Source of the DNA: Comamonadaceae bacterium | GTDB lineage: Bacteria; Pseudomonadota; Gammaproteobacteria; Burkholderiales; Burkholderiaceae_C | Direction: 5' to 3' | DNA length: 36,303 nt | Assembly: GCA_015999985.1 (NCBI GenBank) | Contig: JAECRA010000044.1 | Coordinates: 1 to 36,303, forward strand | Shown here: piece after piece, positions 9,125-17,116 of the stretch | Position numbering within the stretch: the stretch's first letter is position 1 | How the letters are laid out: every line of letters begins with the position of its first letter | Program-made: the position numbers and the translations under genes | The notes under the pieces: model-generated | The model's input: only the letters and a program-made list of their open reading frames with translations | What the model was told of the DNA's origin: nothing | Database searches by the model: none

Positions 9125-9793
9125 TCAGGGGTGCTTGGGACTGCCGCAAAGATAGTTCGGGACCGCCGAATCGACTGCGAAGGGGTCTACGAGATCGCTT
9201 GAATACTTCTCTCCGATCAACCTCTTCTCAGGAAGGAAGTGGGCTCGAAAAAAACGGCTGAAGTTGGCCAGTCGCTCGCCCCGCAGGGTCAGGCGTACGC
9301 AGTCGTCGCGACCGATGGCTATGGTGCCTGACTGAACTTGCTCCGTGAGGCGGATATCCATCAATCGGTGCTCACGCATGTACTCTTCCCGAAAAACAAC
9401 ATCCATGTGTCGGCGTTGAATCCCGCCACCACGCTGTTGAAGTTTCTCCAGAAGGTAGAAAGACAGGGATCTGTCGATCACCGTGGGCAAGCTGATGGCC
9501 ATGGCATACCCGACAAGTGCGCAGATGATCAGGTTCTGCATTTTCTCCAGGCGACTGAATGACTGTGCAGCGGGTGCTAGCGCCATGAAAAGTGCGTAGG
9601 CACACAACGCGAGGCCGCTCGCCAAGAGCGAGGCATATAGGACGACGTCAACCCTCGCCAAGCGTATGTAAGCCCAATACGTGATCACCGCAATGACCAT
9701 ATAGAGCAGCACACCAACGATCGGCAGCAAAAATCTGCGCATCAATCTTGGACTGTTGCTGTTAGCGCTGGAGTTGTGGGATCGGTCGGCCAT
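9125..9793 (-). CDS. Membrane protein of unknown function in a glycan/lipid cluster
   Basis: A 222-residue protein that I do not recognise. A polar Ser/Asn-rich N-terminus is followed by three clear hydrophobic segments at about 20-44, 50-73 and 86-107. The remaining half is soluble and basic, with DRSLSFYLLEKL followed by HMDVVFREEYM. It contains the conserved-looking stretch RLTLRGERLANFSRFF and ends near residue 222 with a Cys. It lies 19 bases downstream of the GT2 gene on the same strand, so the two are probably co-transcribed. A role as an accessory or flippase-like partner of the glycosyltransferase (compare GtrA with GtrB) is only a guess; it is longer than GtrA and has too few segments. 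Confidence 0.75.
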   Translation of the reverse strand: MADRSHNSSANSNSPRLMRRFLLPIVGVLLYMVIAVITYWAYIRLARVDVVLYASLLASGLALCAYALFMALAPAAQSFSRLEKMQNLIICALVGYAMAISLPTVIDRSLSFYLLEKLQQRGGGIQRRHMDVVFREEYMREHRLMDIRLTEQVQSGTIAIGRDDCVRLTLRGERLANFSRFFRAHFLPEKRLIGEKYSSDLVDPFAVDSAVPNYLCGSPKHP

Positions 9794-9812
9794 GCGAGGT
9801 AGGTATCAAACC

Positions 9813-10760
9813 TCAAAGAAGACCGCCCGCGCGCCCCTCTTTACGAGATTCATCGCCGCTACGCCGGTTGCCCCCTGAGGGGATGCTCTTCATTGTGGGA
9901 CGACCCGGCAATAGAAAAGCGGCAGCGACTATGACTGAAACGGAGAGAATGCTTCCGGCGGTCAATGTGGGCAGTAAGTGAGTGCTCGCCATTGCCGATG
10001 CCTTGCCAATCAGGGCCGATGTGCTGGCCACTGCGGCGGCACCGGAAACAGCGCCGGCGATGGTAAGTCGATGCCGGACTTCTTCCGAGAATACGGACAG
10101 AGAGGCCGTGCCGTGCTGGATGAGCCGTAACATGTTCATCTTGGACCTGCCTGCGTATCTCAAACCGCGGTCCACGCGCACACGTTTCAAGTTCAAGCCT
10201 GAAGACAATACAGTAGCTGCCAAATGCACGGGCGAGGAGGGCATGCACGCGATCTGTTTGACTGCTGAGCCTCGCAGCAACATGAAATTGCCGAAATTGA
10301 TGCGCTGGCCCGTCAAGCTGGCAAACAGCATTCTGTAAAGGTGATAGAGGATTTTGAAGGTTCCGCTATCGTGCCGCTTGCCACGGGCCGCTGCAACGAT
10401 GTCTGCACCGTTTGTCAGTGATGCACACAGCAGAGGAATGGATTCTGGGGGGTCTTCACCATCAGAATCCATGACTATCACCAACTGGTCATTTCCTACG
10501 CATGGTGCAAGCATCTGCAATCCCGCAGCGATGGCCGCTTGATGGCCTACATTTTTTTCCAGGCGCAGAACGTAACCGTGCGTGGTGGCGCGAGCCTCGA
10601 AGTCGAATTCAAATGGATGAACCTGGGAGCCGTCGTCCACCACCAATATGGAGTACGTGCCCACTATCTGCGTTTCCAGGCGGCGCAATAGCAAGGAGCA
10701 TGCTTGCTGGTCTTCATAGACAGGCATGACCACTACAAGGCCGGGTCCCAACTCAGGCAT
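9813..10760 (-). CDS. GT2 glycosyltransferase, polyprenyl-phosphate sugar synthase type (DPM1/GtrB-like)
   Basis: A 315-residue family 2 glycosyltransferase. The N-terminal catalytic domain starts directly with VVVMPVYED, carries VVDDGS (nucleotide-sugar binding) and DSDGEDPPES (metal-binding DxD plus the E-D-P-P segment typical of dolichol/undecaprenyl-phosphate sugar synthases). It also has YAGRSKMNML, which resembles the conserved G-x-S-K-M region of that group. Two hydrophobic segments follow (about 234-256 and 262-285). The likely reaction is transfer of a sugar from a nucleotide donor to a polyprenyl phosphate, giving a lipid donor for a GT-C enzyme. That fits the GT-C fusion encoded divergently 76 bases away. 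No strong ribosome binding site precedes the ATG. The sugar and lipid are unknown. Confidence 0.85.
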   Translation of the reverse strand: MPELGPGLVVVMPVYEDQQACSLLLRRLETQIVGTYSILVVDDGSQVHPFEFDFEARATTHGYVLRLEKNVGHQAAIAAGLQMLAPCVGNDQLVIVMDSDGEDPPESIPLLCASLTNGADIVAAARGKRHDSGTFKILYHLYRMLFASLTGQRINFGNFMLLRGSAVKQIACMPSSPVHLAATVLSSGLNLKRVRVDRGLRYAGRSKMNMLRLIQHGTASLSVFSEEVRHRLTIAGAVSGAAAVASTSALIGKASAMASTHLLPTLTAGSILSVSVIVAAAFLLPGRPTMKSIPSGGNRRSGDESRKEGRAGGLL

Positions 10761-10836
10761 ATCGTGTTACAGAATTTTATTTTTCATGTCGAATTGTGAC
10801 TCAAACTTTATCTATAGTTAGATTTTCAAGAATTTT
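10761..10836. promoter_or_regulatory. AT-rich divergent promoter region with a 10-bp direct repeat
   Basis: The 76 bases between the GT2 and fusion-protein genes are strikingly AT-rich for this genome. AGAATTTTAT occurs at 10771-10780 and again at 10829-10838, the second copy running into the ATG at 10837. TATAGT at about 10814-10819 could be a -10 for the plus strand. TTGAGT followed 18 bases on by ATAAAA is a candidate minus-strand promoter. The assignments are weak. Confidence 0.45.
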
Positions 10837-13800
10837 ATGTTGAACGTGAAGCTCATGCGTCCTGACGTGGATGCTGGCGCAAAGACCGGCGCGCAGGATA
10901 CCGGATTTCCCTCCGGAAAAAGAGCGGACTGGTGGCTCGCCTTTTTTATTCTGGTTGTGAGCATGCTGGTGTTCAACAGCAATCTACGATCGATCGGGGC
11001 GGCGGATACCTATGCGGCGAGGTACTTGCCGCTATCGATCTGGAAGCATGGAACGCTCGCGCTGGATCCCATCGCCGAGCACGTGGGTCAGGGCGAGAGG
11101 CCCTCTCAAGGGGTTGGGGAGGTCGCAAGAGCTTGGTGGATGCTGAGAACCCCGGAGGGCAGGCTGGTTTCCATCTATCCTCCCATTACGCCATTGCTCG
11201 TTGCGCCGCTTTATTTACCTGCAGTTCAGTATCTCAACTGGGTTGGCTGGGACTCTCAGCGGGTGGAGAGGGTGGCACGGATCATGGAGAAGCTCACTGC
11301 CTCCCTGGTTGCCAGCATCACTGTGGCACTGATGTACCTCCTTCTTAGACGGCAATGCAGTGTGAAGATGGCTGCAAGCCTCGCGCTTTTGTTTGCCTTC
11401 GGTACATCCACCTGGGTCATTAGTAGCCAGGCACTATGGGTGCATGGAATCGCCCAGTTGCTGGTTTTGGGCGCGCTGTGGTTGGTGACTGGGCCACGGT
11501 GCACGCCTCTGAGGGCTTTCACACTGGGTCTGATCTGTTCTCTCATTGCTTGCAACAGGCCACCCGATGCCATCTTGGTTGCTGGATTTGCCGCTTACGC
11601 CTTGGTGTGGGGGCGGGGCTATCTGACATTTTTGATTGCTGGGGCCTTCATTCCTGCGGCTGCATTGCTGGCTTACAACCTGGAGATGGTGGGCAATCCG
11701 ATGGGTGGCTACGGTGTCGTTTCTGAGAAGCTGACACTTCAGTTCACGGTATGGGATACGGCCAAAGGTTTCGCCGCCCTGCTTTTCAGCCCTGTGCAGG
11801 GCCTTTTGGTGTTTTCTCCGTTCCTGGTTCTTATTCCACTGAGATTTGGACGACTGCTTGAGAGGCCCTCCATGCGGCTGCTGGCTGCGCTGCTGGGCGG
11901 AGCAGTTCTGGCGCAACTCCTGTTTTACGCTGCAGTGCACTGGAGTCCAGGAGTCAGTTGGGGGCCTCGATTTCTGACGGATATGCTGCCGATACTTTTT
12001 TGGATGCTGCCGCCGCTGCTCATAGGCTTGGGCCAGATCGGCCGATGGACGTTCGCGTTATTGGGCACTTGGGCTGTGGTGATAGCGGCCATTGGTGCTT
12101 TCGGCTACACAGGCAGTGCACATCTTCAATATATGAATGCCCACGTAGCCAAGACCTGGACTGAACAAAAGGCCATTTACGAGCGGGCAGCGTGGACAGC
12201 CGACTACTCACCCATTCTGGCGCGCCCTGCGCTGTTCAATGATTTATTCCCGGGCTTTGTCGGCTCGATTGATCGCTTGACCGTGTCCCCTGATGGACTG
12301 GCTACTGTGGAGGGATGGGCTCTGTTCGGCAAAAAGCAGGCGTACGACCTGAGCCTGCTGGTCGACGGAAGTCGTGTGCTGGGAAGTACCTCAGAGTTTG
12401 CCTTCCGTGCAGATGTGTCTGAACAGATGCGGACGAGTCAGGCTTCCGCGTGGAAAATTTCGTTTCCGGCCGAGCTTCTGAGTGCGGGCCCGCATGTCTT
12501 CAGCGCCAAGCTACGGTCACACCCTGAAGCCATGCCATGGATGCTTCATGGGTTCAAACTGACGGTCCCGGAGCGAAATTCGCCTACTGACGGTGCGGCG
12601 CGATGGCGAGGATCGATTGATGCCATTCGGGTGTTTCCTGGCCGAGGCGTTGACGTGGTCGGCTGGACATCCCTCGGTGCCACAAGTCCTGGCAAGCTCG
12701 AGCTATGGATTGATGGCGCAAAAAGGGGGGAAATCGATTCATTCTTCAGACGCCACGATGTTGAGCAGGCGGTAGGTGTACGGGCTCCGAGCGGATGGCG
12801 GGTGCAGATTCCGGCCAGAGATCTTTCCCCGGGCGAGCACACGGTAGCCGTGGTTCTGCCAGGCAAAAATTCTGCATCGCCTCGGCACCTTCTGGAGAAG
12901 TCTTTCGAGGTGGAGCGGTCTGCACCTCCGGTACTTTGGACGAGCGGTATGCCGCTCTCCGATATGGCGAAAATTGCGACCTGGACACTCCAGAACCAAC
13001 AAGATAACGATGGCTATTGGCTGACTGATTTCACTGATGGGCTGCGCTTTCTCAGTCCACATACTGAGATGAACTTGTTTACTACGGCCATGATCCTCGA
13101 TCTCCTGGAGCCGACGAGAGAGCGTTTAAAGTTGTCTCCCATGCTGGACAAGGCACGCCAATTCCTTTCTGCACAGATCGAAGAATCGGGCCTGGTGCGC
13201 TATCACGGACGTGCCGATCTTCAATCCCACGGCGTGCTCGGTTGCCGGATCACGCCCGATGCGGACGACACTGCGTTGGTGTGGCGCTTGGCTCCCAATG
13301 GGAACAAGGCGCAACAGGTGCAAGCTCTCGCCACCCTGGAAAAATTCAAGACTCCGCAAGGCCTCTACAAGACGTGGCTGGCATCCCCTGATCGATACGA
13401 GTGCATAGATCCTGGCAAGGATTTGAATCCTGTAGATATCGGCATTCAACTTCACGTTCTCATGTGGCTGCATAAGGTGGATTCTGCGGCGGCGAAGCGC
13501 TTGTGCCGCGCACTGCAGTTGGAGGCAGGCAACGAGTCACTATGGGTTTACTACAAAGATGCGCCTGCGGCCATCGCATGGCGGAGACAGGCGCTTTCCG
13601 GGTTGGGCTGTCCACTGCAACTGCCTGATCGAATGATGCTCACCCAGGATGCGGATCAGCGTGTATGGCTTGAGGTCATTGAGCGAATTCACAAGTTGGA
13701 ATCTTCGCCACCGCAGCACCACAAGCAACGAGCGATGGAGCTGGCACAGAACGAATCATTGCTGCGCGAAATCGCGGGCAATGGCTTCGAGCAAGGCAGA

Positions 13801-13929
13801 AAGGCGCCGGTCCGGTATTTCCATAATGATCTGACCGCGACAGTGAGTCGTTACTACTGGTCGACGGAGATGGGTCTTGCCCTCTGGCTACGCTTGTTCG
13901 ATGCGAATGAGCAGGCGCAAGTTCGGTAG
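10837..13929 (+). CDS. Fusion protein: GT-C-like membrane domain, two beta-sandwich repeats, alpha/alpha toroid with QW and DxDD motifs
   Basis: A 1030-residue protein of apparently unusual architecture. Residues about 33-425 contain some 11-13 hydrophobic segments. They resemble a GT-C (GT39/ArnT-like) glycosyltransferase, with an acidic residue early in the first loop (AADTYAARYL, Asp58) and LLFSPVQGLLVFSPF at 316-330. Residues 475-560 and 592-675 are two related beta-rich repeats, each starting GSID and containing a GW and a (V/I)DG. Residues about 705-1020 look like a prenyltransferase/squalene-cyclase alpha/alpha toroid. They carry a QW-type motif Q-x3-G-Y-W (722-728) and TPDADDTA, whose D808-x-D810-D811 matches the DxDD acid motif of class II terpene cyclases. 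UbiA follows after 5 bases. By analogy with GT-C enzymes the soluble part may be periplasmic. No clear ribosome binding site precedes ATG 10837; ATG 10855 is an alternative start. Cyclase activity is inference only; toroids also serve as binding domains. Confidence 0.85.
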   Translation: MLNVKLMRPDVDAGAKTGAQDTGFPSGKRADWWLAFFILVVSMLVFNSNLRSIGAADTYAARYLPLSIWKHGTLALDPIAEHVGQGERPSQGVGEVARAWWMLRTPEGRLVSIYPPITPLLVAPLYLPAVQYLNWVGWDSQRVERVARIMEKLTASLVASITVALMYLLLRRQCSVKMAASLALLFAFGTSTWVISSQALWVHGIAQLLVLGALWLVTGPRCTPLRAFTLGLICSLIACNRPPDAILVAGFAAYALVWGRGYLTFLIAGAFIPAAALLAYNLEMVGNPMGGYGVVSEKLTLQFTVWDTAKGFAALLFSPVQGLLVFSPFLVLIPLRFGRLLERPSMRLLAALLGGAVLAQLLFYAAVHWSPGVSWGPRFLTDMLPILFWMLPPLLIGLGQIGRWTFALLGTWAVVIAAIGAFGYTGSAHLQYMNAHVAKTWTEQKAIYERAAWTADYSPILARPALFNDLFPGFVGSIDRLTVSPDGLATVEGWALFGKKQAYDLSLLVDGSRVLGSTSEFAFRADVSEQMRTSQASAWKISFPAELLSAGPHVFSAKLRSHPEAMPWMLHGFKLTVPERNSPTDGAARWRGSIDAIRVFPGRGVDVVGWTSLGATSPGKLELWIDGAKRGEIDSFFRRHDVEQAVGVRAPSGWRVQIPARDLSPGEHTVAVVLPGKNSASPRHLLEKSFEVERSAPPVLWTSGMPLSDMAKIATWTLQNQQDNDGYWLTDFTDGLRFLSPHTEMNLFTTAMILDLLEPTRERLKLSPMLDKARQFLSAQIEESGLVRYHGRADLQSHGVLGCRITPDADDTALVWRLAPNGNKAQQVQALATLEKFKTPQGLYKTWLASPDRYECIDPGKDLNPVDIGIQLHVLMWLHKVDSAAAKRLCRALQLEAGNESLWVYYKDAPAAIAWRRQALSGLGCPLQLPDRMMLTQDADQRVWLEVIERIHKLESSPPQHHKQRAMELAQNESLLREIAGNGFEQGRKAPVRYFHNDLTATVSRYYWSTEMGLALWLRLFDANEQAQVR

Positions 13930-13934
13930 CTTTC

Positions 13935-14843
13935 ATGCAATCTTTCCGATTCATTGGGTTGCTCAGAAGTATTCGGATGGGGGAGGTGGCCGTGCTCCAG
14001 GGGACTCCGCTTATGGGCCTGGCCTTTGCGCTTCATGATGGTGCTCATCCCTCGTTGATGGTTCTCTTGCAAACACTCGCCGTGCTGGTGTGTGCGAGCT
14101 CGCTTCTCGTCGCGCATGTGTTTGTGCTCAACGATTGGGCTGGTATCGATGCCGACCTCCGTGATCCCCATCGCAAGAGCCCTTCTTTCTTGTCGTTAGG
14201 CGTCACTCGGCAATCGATGTTGGGCCTCGCGTTCCTGTTGGCCATACTGGGCTTGGCTGTATCGAGTTTCCTGGGGCCCACCTCGGCACTGGTCGCATCT
14301 GGTTTGCTGGTAACCAGCGTACTTTATTCAGCACCGCCCTTTCATGGGAAGGGAGTGCCCGTGGCCAATTCAATGCTTCACTTGGCCGGGGGCAGTCTGC
14401 ATTTTTTGCTGGGATATCTGGCTGTCGCCGAATGGAGTGCGCAAAGCCTGGTTCTTGCTGCTTACTTTGGCGTGGTGTTTGCGGCCGGGCATTTGATGCA
14501 TGAAGTGCGTGGACACGAAGCTGATGCCGCCAACGACATTCGAACGAACGCTGTGGTCTTTGGCGAAAAGGCGACCTACGCAAGTTCGTTCGCTCTCTTT
14601 AGTGTGGCCTATGTCCTCATTGGATACTGGGGTGCGTTGGAGCAGCATCTTTGGGTGGTACTCGTTGCCGGTTCGGCTTACCTCCTGCATTGCGTGCGAA
14701 CTTGGCAGGCGCTCGGGAGCCGGCTCAATCACCACGCTCTTTTGAAATTGCAGCGCTGCTACCGAAGAAACTTTGCGCTGATTGGTTTAATTCTTTTGTT
14801 CGTCAGCGCGCTGGCATATTTCCGCTCATTGGCGCTCGGATAG
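13935..14843 (+). CDS. UbiA-family prenyltransferase
   Basis: A 302-residue polytopic membrane protein of the UbiA superfamily, which transfers a polyprenyl group from a diphosphate to an acceptor. About eight or nine hydrophobic segments are visible. The first Asp motif is NDWAGIDAD (66-74). Compared with the canonical NDxxDxxxD, the middle Asp is Gly70, while Asn66, Asp67 and Asp74 remain and Asp72 is nearby. The second motif region is HEVRGHEADAANDIRT (189-204), with Glu190, Glu195, Asp197 and Asp201 as candidate metal ligands. ATG lies 5 bases after the stop of the 1030-residue fusion gene, so the two are almost certainly one operon. The acceptor and prenyl chain length are unknown; quinone or heme synthesis is unlikely from the context. 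A terpene-cyclase-type UbiA is a further possibility. Confidence 0.85.
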   Translation: MQSFRFIGLLRSIRMGEVAVLQGTPLMGLAFALHDGAHPSLMVLLQTLAVLVCASSLLVAHVFVLNDWAGIDADLRDPHRKSPSFLSLGVTRQSMLGLAFLLAILGLAVSSFLGPTSALVASGLLVTSVLYSAPPFHGKGVPVANSMLHLAGGSLHFLLGYLAVAEWSAQSLVLAAYFGVVFAAGHLMHEVRGHEADAANDIRTNAVVFGEKATYASSFALFSVAYVLIGYWGALEQHLWVVLVAGSAYLLHCVRTWQALGSRLNHHALLKLQRCYRRNFALIGLILLFVSALAYFRSLALG

Positions 14844-15171
14844 CGGTGTATCCGGCCAGGCTGGCGAGCACATCCAGCCGGTGTATGGGCTGAAAGTCCC
14901 CTGATTCTTCTCGGTCGCCCACTGACCGAGCGAGGGAATTTCTAGAAATCGGGATCTTTGGGCCTTGAATTGGTCGTCATGGCTGAAACTCCACAGAGTT
15001 TGGCTGATTAGCGAGCGATGGGTACCTAGAGGATCGTTATCCTCAACGGGCTCGGTCATCCGTCGTCATCTTCCGGACTTTGCGCTCCCCTTTTTGCGGC
15101 CTATTGGCTTTTCGGGACAGCCATTGCCAAAACCCTTATCTGGCCGCCGCTCCATCTTTACTGCTCTCTTC
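14844..15171. other. Intergenic region (328 bp) upstream of the MFS gene
   Basis: I see no gene here. It contains a 12-bp perfect palindrome ATTTCTAGAAAT (14938-14949), a 6-bp stem with a 4-base loop GAGGAT-CGTT-ATCCTC (15029-15044) and a spaced inverted pair TGACCGAGC (14923-14931) / GCTCGGTCA (15050-15058). The frame of the downstream MFS gene stays open to 14965, but its sequence there is not protein-like. Promoter elements for the MFS gene are presumably here but not clear. Confidence 0.5.
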
Positions 15172-16404
15172 ATGACCGCTAAATCTGCAACGCTTGGTGC
15201 GCCTGAGGTGTCGTCCGCGCCGCCTGCTACTGAAAAAAAAAGTGGCTTTCTTCTGCCCATCGTCGGTGGAGCGGCTTTTGCCCACCTCCTGAACGACATG
15301 ATTCAGGCGATGCTTCCGGCCATCTATCCGATGCTGAAGGCCAATTTCTCGCTATCGTTTGGCCAGATCGGTATTCTCGCCATGGTCTATCAGGTCACAG
15401 CTTCACTGTTGCAGCCGTGGATTGGCATGTATACCGACAAGCACCCCAAGCCGTATCTCCTGCCCTCAGGCATGGGAATGACATTCATCGGTATTGTTCT
15501 GCTGGCCACGGCAGGGAGCTTCTACATGTTGCTTGTGGCTGCTGCTGTCGTGGGCATCGGCTCTGCCACCTTCCATCCTGAAGCATCGCGAATTGCACGT
15601 TTGGCCTCGGGAGGGCGTTTTGGAACTGCACAATCTACTTTCCAGGTGGGAGGCAATACGGGCTCCGCCATTGGGCCGCTGCTTGCAGCTGCCATCATCA
15701 TTCCTTACGGGCAGAAGGCGGCAGCTTGGTTCACGGTGGTTGCAGGCGTTGCGATTGTGGTGCTTTATCGGTTGACTATCTGGGTCAAGCACCATGGGGT
15801 AGCCAAAGCCCAGAGTCTGCAGAGTGCGCACAAGGAAGGCCTTGCTCGCTCGAAAATCGTCCAGGCGGTGGCCGTGATCTGCGTGCTGATGTTCGCGAAG
15901 TTCGTCTACATCGCCTCTTTCACGAACTACTTCACTTTCTACCTGATTGAACGCTTTAACCTCAGCGTTCAACAGAGCCAGTTGTTCCTGTTCATGTTTC
16001 TCGCATCGGTGGCGGCGGGCACTTTTGCCGGTGGCCCGGTAGGAGACCGCATCGGTCGCAAAGCGGTGATCTGGATTTCGTTCCTTGGCGTTGCTCCTTT
16101 TGCTCTGGCATTGCCCTATGCCAACCTGTTCTGGACGGGTGCGCTGTCGATCGCGATTGGTCTCGTCATGTCTTCGGCATTTGCCGCCCTGGTGGTTTAT
16201 GCCCAAGAAGCCGCGCCGGGCAGGGTGGGGCTGGTGTCGGGCTTGATGTTTGGCCTGATGTTCGGCATAGGCGGTATTGGCGCAGCCGGGCTGGGAGAGC
16301 TGGCAGATAAGTACGGCATCGTCTGGGTGTATGGCTTGACCAGTTTCTTGCCGCTCCTTGGGGTTGCCACGGCGTTTCTTCCAAATACCCGCAAGAAGAT
16401 TTGA
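15172..16404 (+). CDS. fsr: MFS transporter, fosmidomycin-resistance (Fsr) type
   Basis: A 410-residue major facilitator with about twelve hydrophobic segments, close in length to E. coli Fsr (406). The family pattern is clear: AHLLNDMIQAMLPAIYP in helix 1, GIGSATFHPEASR in the middle of the first half, and AGGPVGDRIGRK in the second half, the last being the typical MFS loop. The start is ATG at 15172 after a Ser/Ala-rich tail; the upstream extension of the frame has no homologous look. No Shine-Dalgarno is evident. It follows the UbiA gene on the same strand but with a 328-bp gap, so a separate promoter is likely. Known members export fosmidomycin and other drugs; the natural substrate is not known. 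Confidence 0.87.
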   Translation: MTAKSATLGAPEVSSAPPATEKKSGFLLPIVGGAAFAHLLNDMIQAMLPAIYPMLKANFSLSFGQIGILAMVYQVTASLLQPWIGMYTDKHPKPYLLPSGMGMTFIGIVLLATAGSFYMLLVAAAVVGIGSATFHPEASRIARLASGGRFGTAQSTFQVGGNTGSAIGPLLAAAIIIPYGQKAAAWFTVVAGVAIVVLYRLTIWVKHHGVAKAQSLQSAHKEGLARSKIVQAVAVICVLMFAKFVYIASFTNYFTFYLIERFNLSVQQSQLFLFMFLASVAAGTFAGGPVGDRIGRKAVIWISFLGVAPFALALPYANLFWTGALSIAIGLVMSSAFAALVVYAQEAAPGRVGLVSGLMFGLMFGIGGIGAAGLGELADKYGIVWVYGLTSFLPLLGVATAFLPNTRKKI

Positions 16405-16414
16405 GGCGTCGAGT

Positions 16415-16960
16415 TCAGGTGCGGTAGGTCCGCGCCATATACACGGCGTCGTTGCCATAGCTTCGTAAGGCGATGGCGTTTTCCTCAGTCAACTGCGCGA
16501 GCACTTCATAGCCCTTGTTGGCCCAGTAGCTCTGGGAGCCTTGCACGGCGACCAGCGCGGAATGCCGTGGAGACCAGTGTTTGGCTCCTTCCCAGAGGGC
16601 GGCGAACAACGCTTGGGCAAAGCCTTGCCCGGTGTATTTCGGGCTAACTGCCATGTCATGCAGATACAAAGTGTCTTGCAAGTCGCTCGCGGAAAAACTT
16701 CCGTGAAGTGGCGTGACTTTGCCGAACGTCGAACGGTAGGCGGCCAGATAGGCTGACACCACACCGTTGTGTACGGCCACCAGAGAGCACTGGAGCTGGC
16801 ATGCCAGACGGGCCCGGTAAGTCTCGGCGCTTTCCATGTAATCACGGCCATAGCACGCTTGCTGCACCTGCATGAGGGCATCCAGATCGGCCAGCACCAT
16901 CGGCCGGATTTCCCATCGCCTGGGTTCGGTACTCGAGAGCTCGTAGTGGGCGTGTTGCAT
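16415..16960 (-). CDS. GNAT-family N-acetyltransferase
   Basis: A 181-residue GNAT acetyltransferase. The core fold is visible: WEIRPMVLADLDALMQVQQACY at the start (the beta1/alpha1 region), then YLHDMAVSPKYTGQGFAQALF (99-119). There KYTGQG is the acetyl-CoA pyrophosphate loop. ALVAVQGSQSYWANKGYEV follows, typical of the C-terminal GNAT half. I chose ATG at 16960; the frame stays open upstream but is not GNAT-like. It is divergent from panD across 156 bases and converges tail-to-tail with the MFS gene (10 bases apart). The substrate is unknown. Its position beside panD recalls PanZ/PanM, the GNAT that activates E. coli PanD, but it is longer than PanZ (127) and the link is speculative. Confidence 0.84.
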   Translation of the reverse strand: MQHAHYELSSTEPRRWEIRPMVLADLDALMQVQQACYGRDYMESAETYRARLACQLQCSLVAVHNGVVSAYLAAYRSTFGKVTPLHGSFSASDLQDTLYLHDMAVSPKYTGQGFAQALFAALWEGAKHWSPRHSALVAVQGSQSYWANKGYEVLAQLTEENAIALRSYGNDAVYMARTYRT

Positions 16961-17116
16961 GGTTTGATCGTAGCCCACGGCCGCGCTCGCTGATGGGCAC
17001 CATGGTTTCTGAGTTACGCTCGCTGCCAGACAACATTTGACCTGCCGGCGGCTGCGGCCTGGCTTTAAGCCTGACAACACAGCGGCTGTGCGCTTTTCTG
17101 AACGAAGGAGATTTTC

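Noticed and set aside
14923..15058. 9-bp inverted pair TGACCGAGC/GCTCGGTCA as possible mobile-element ends
   Set aside because: No transposase or target duplication lies within the 136 bases, and 9-bp matches at this distance can arise by chance in GC-rich DNA.
14965..15171. N-terminal extension of the MFS gene
   Set aside because: The extra 69 residues are not hydrophobic or signal-like, and starting at ATG 15172 gives the length usual for Fsr.
17060..17090. GGCTTTAAGCC and CACAG-CGG-CTGTG short dyads before panD
   Set aside because: Stems are only 5 bp; too short to call an operator or attenuator.
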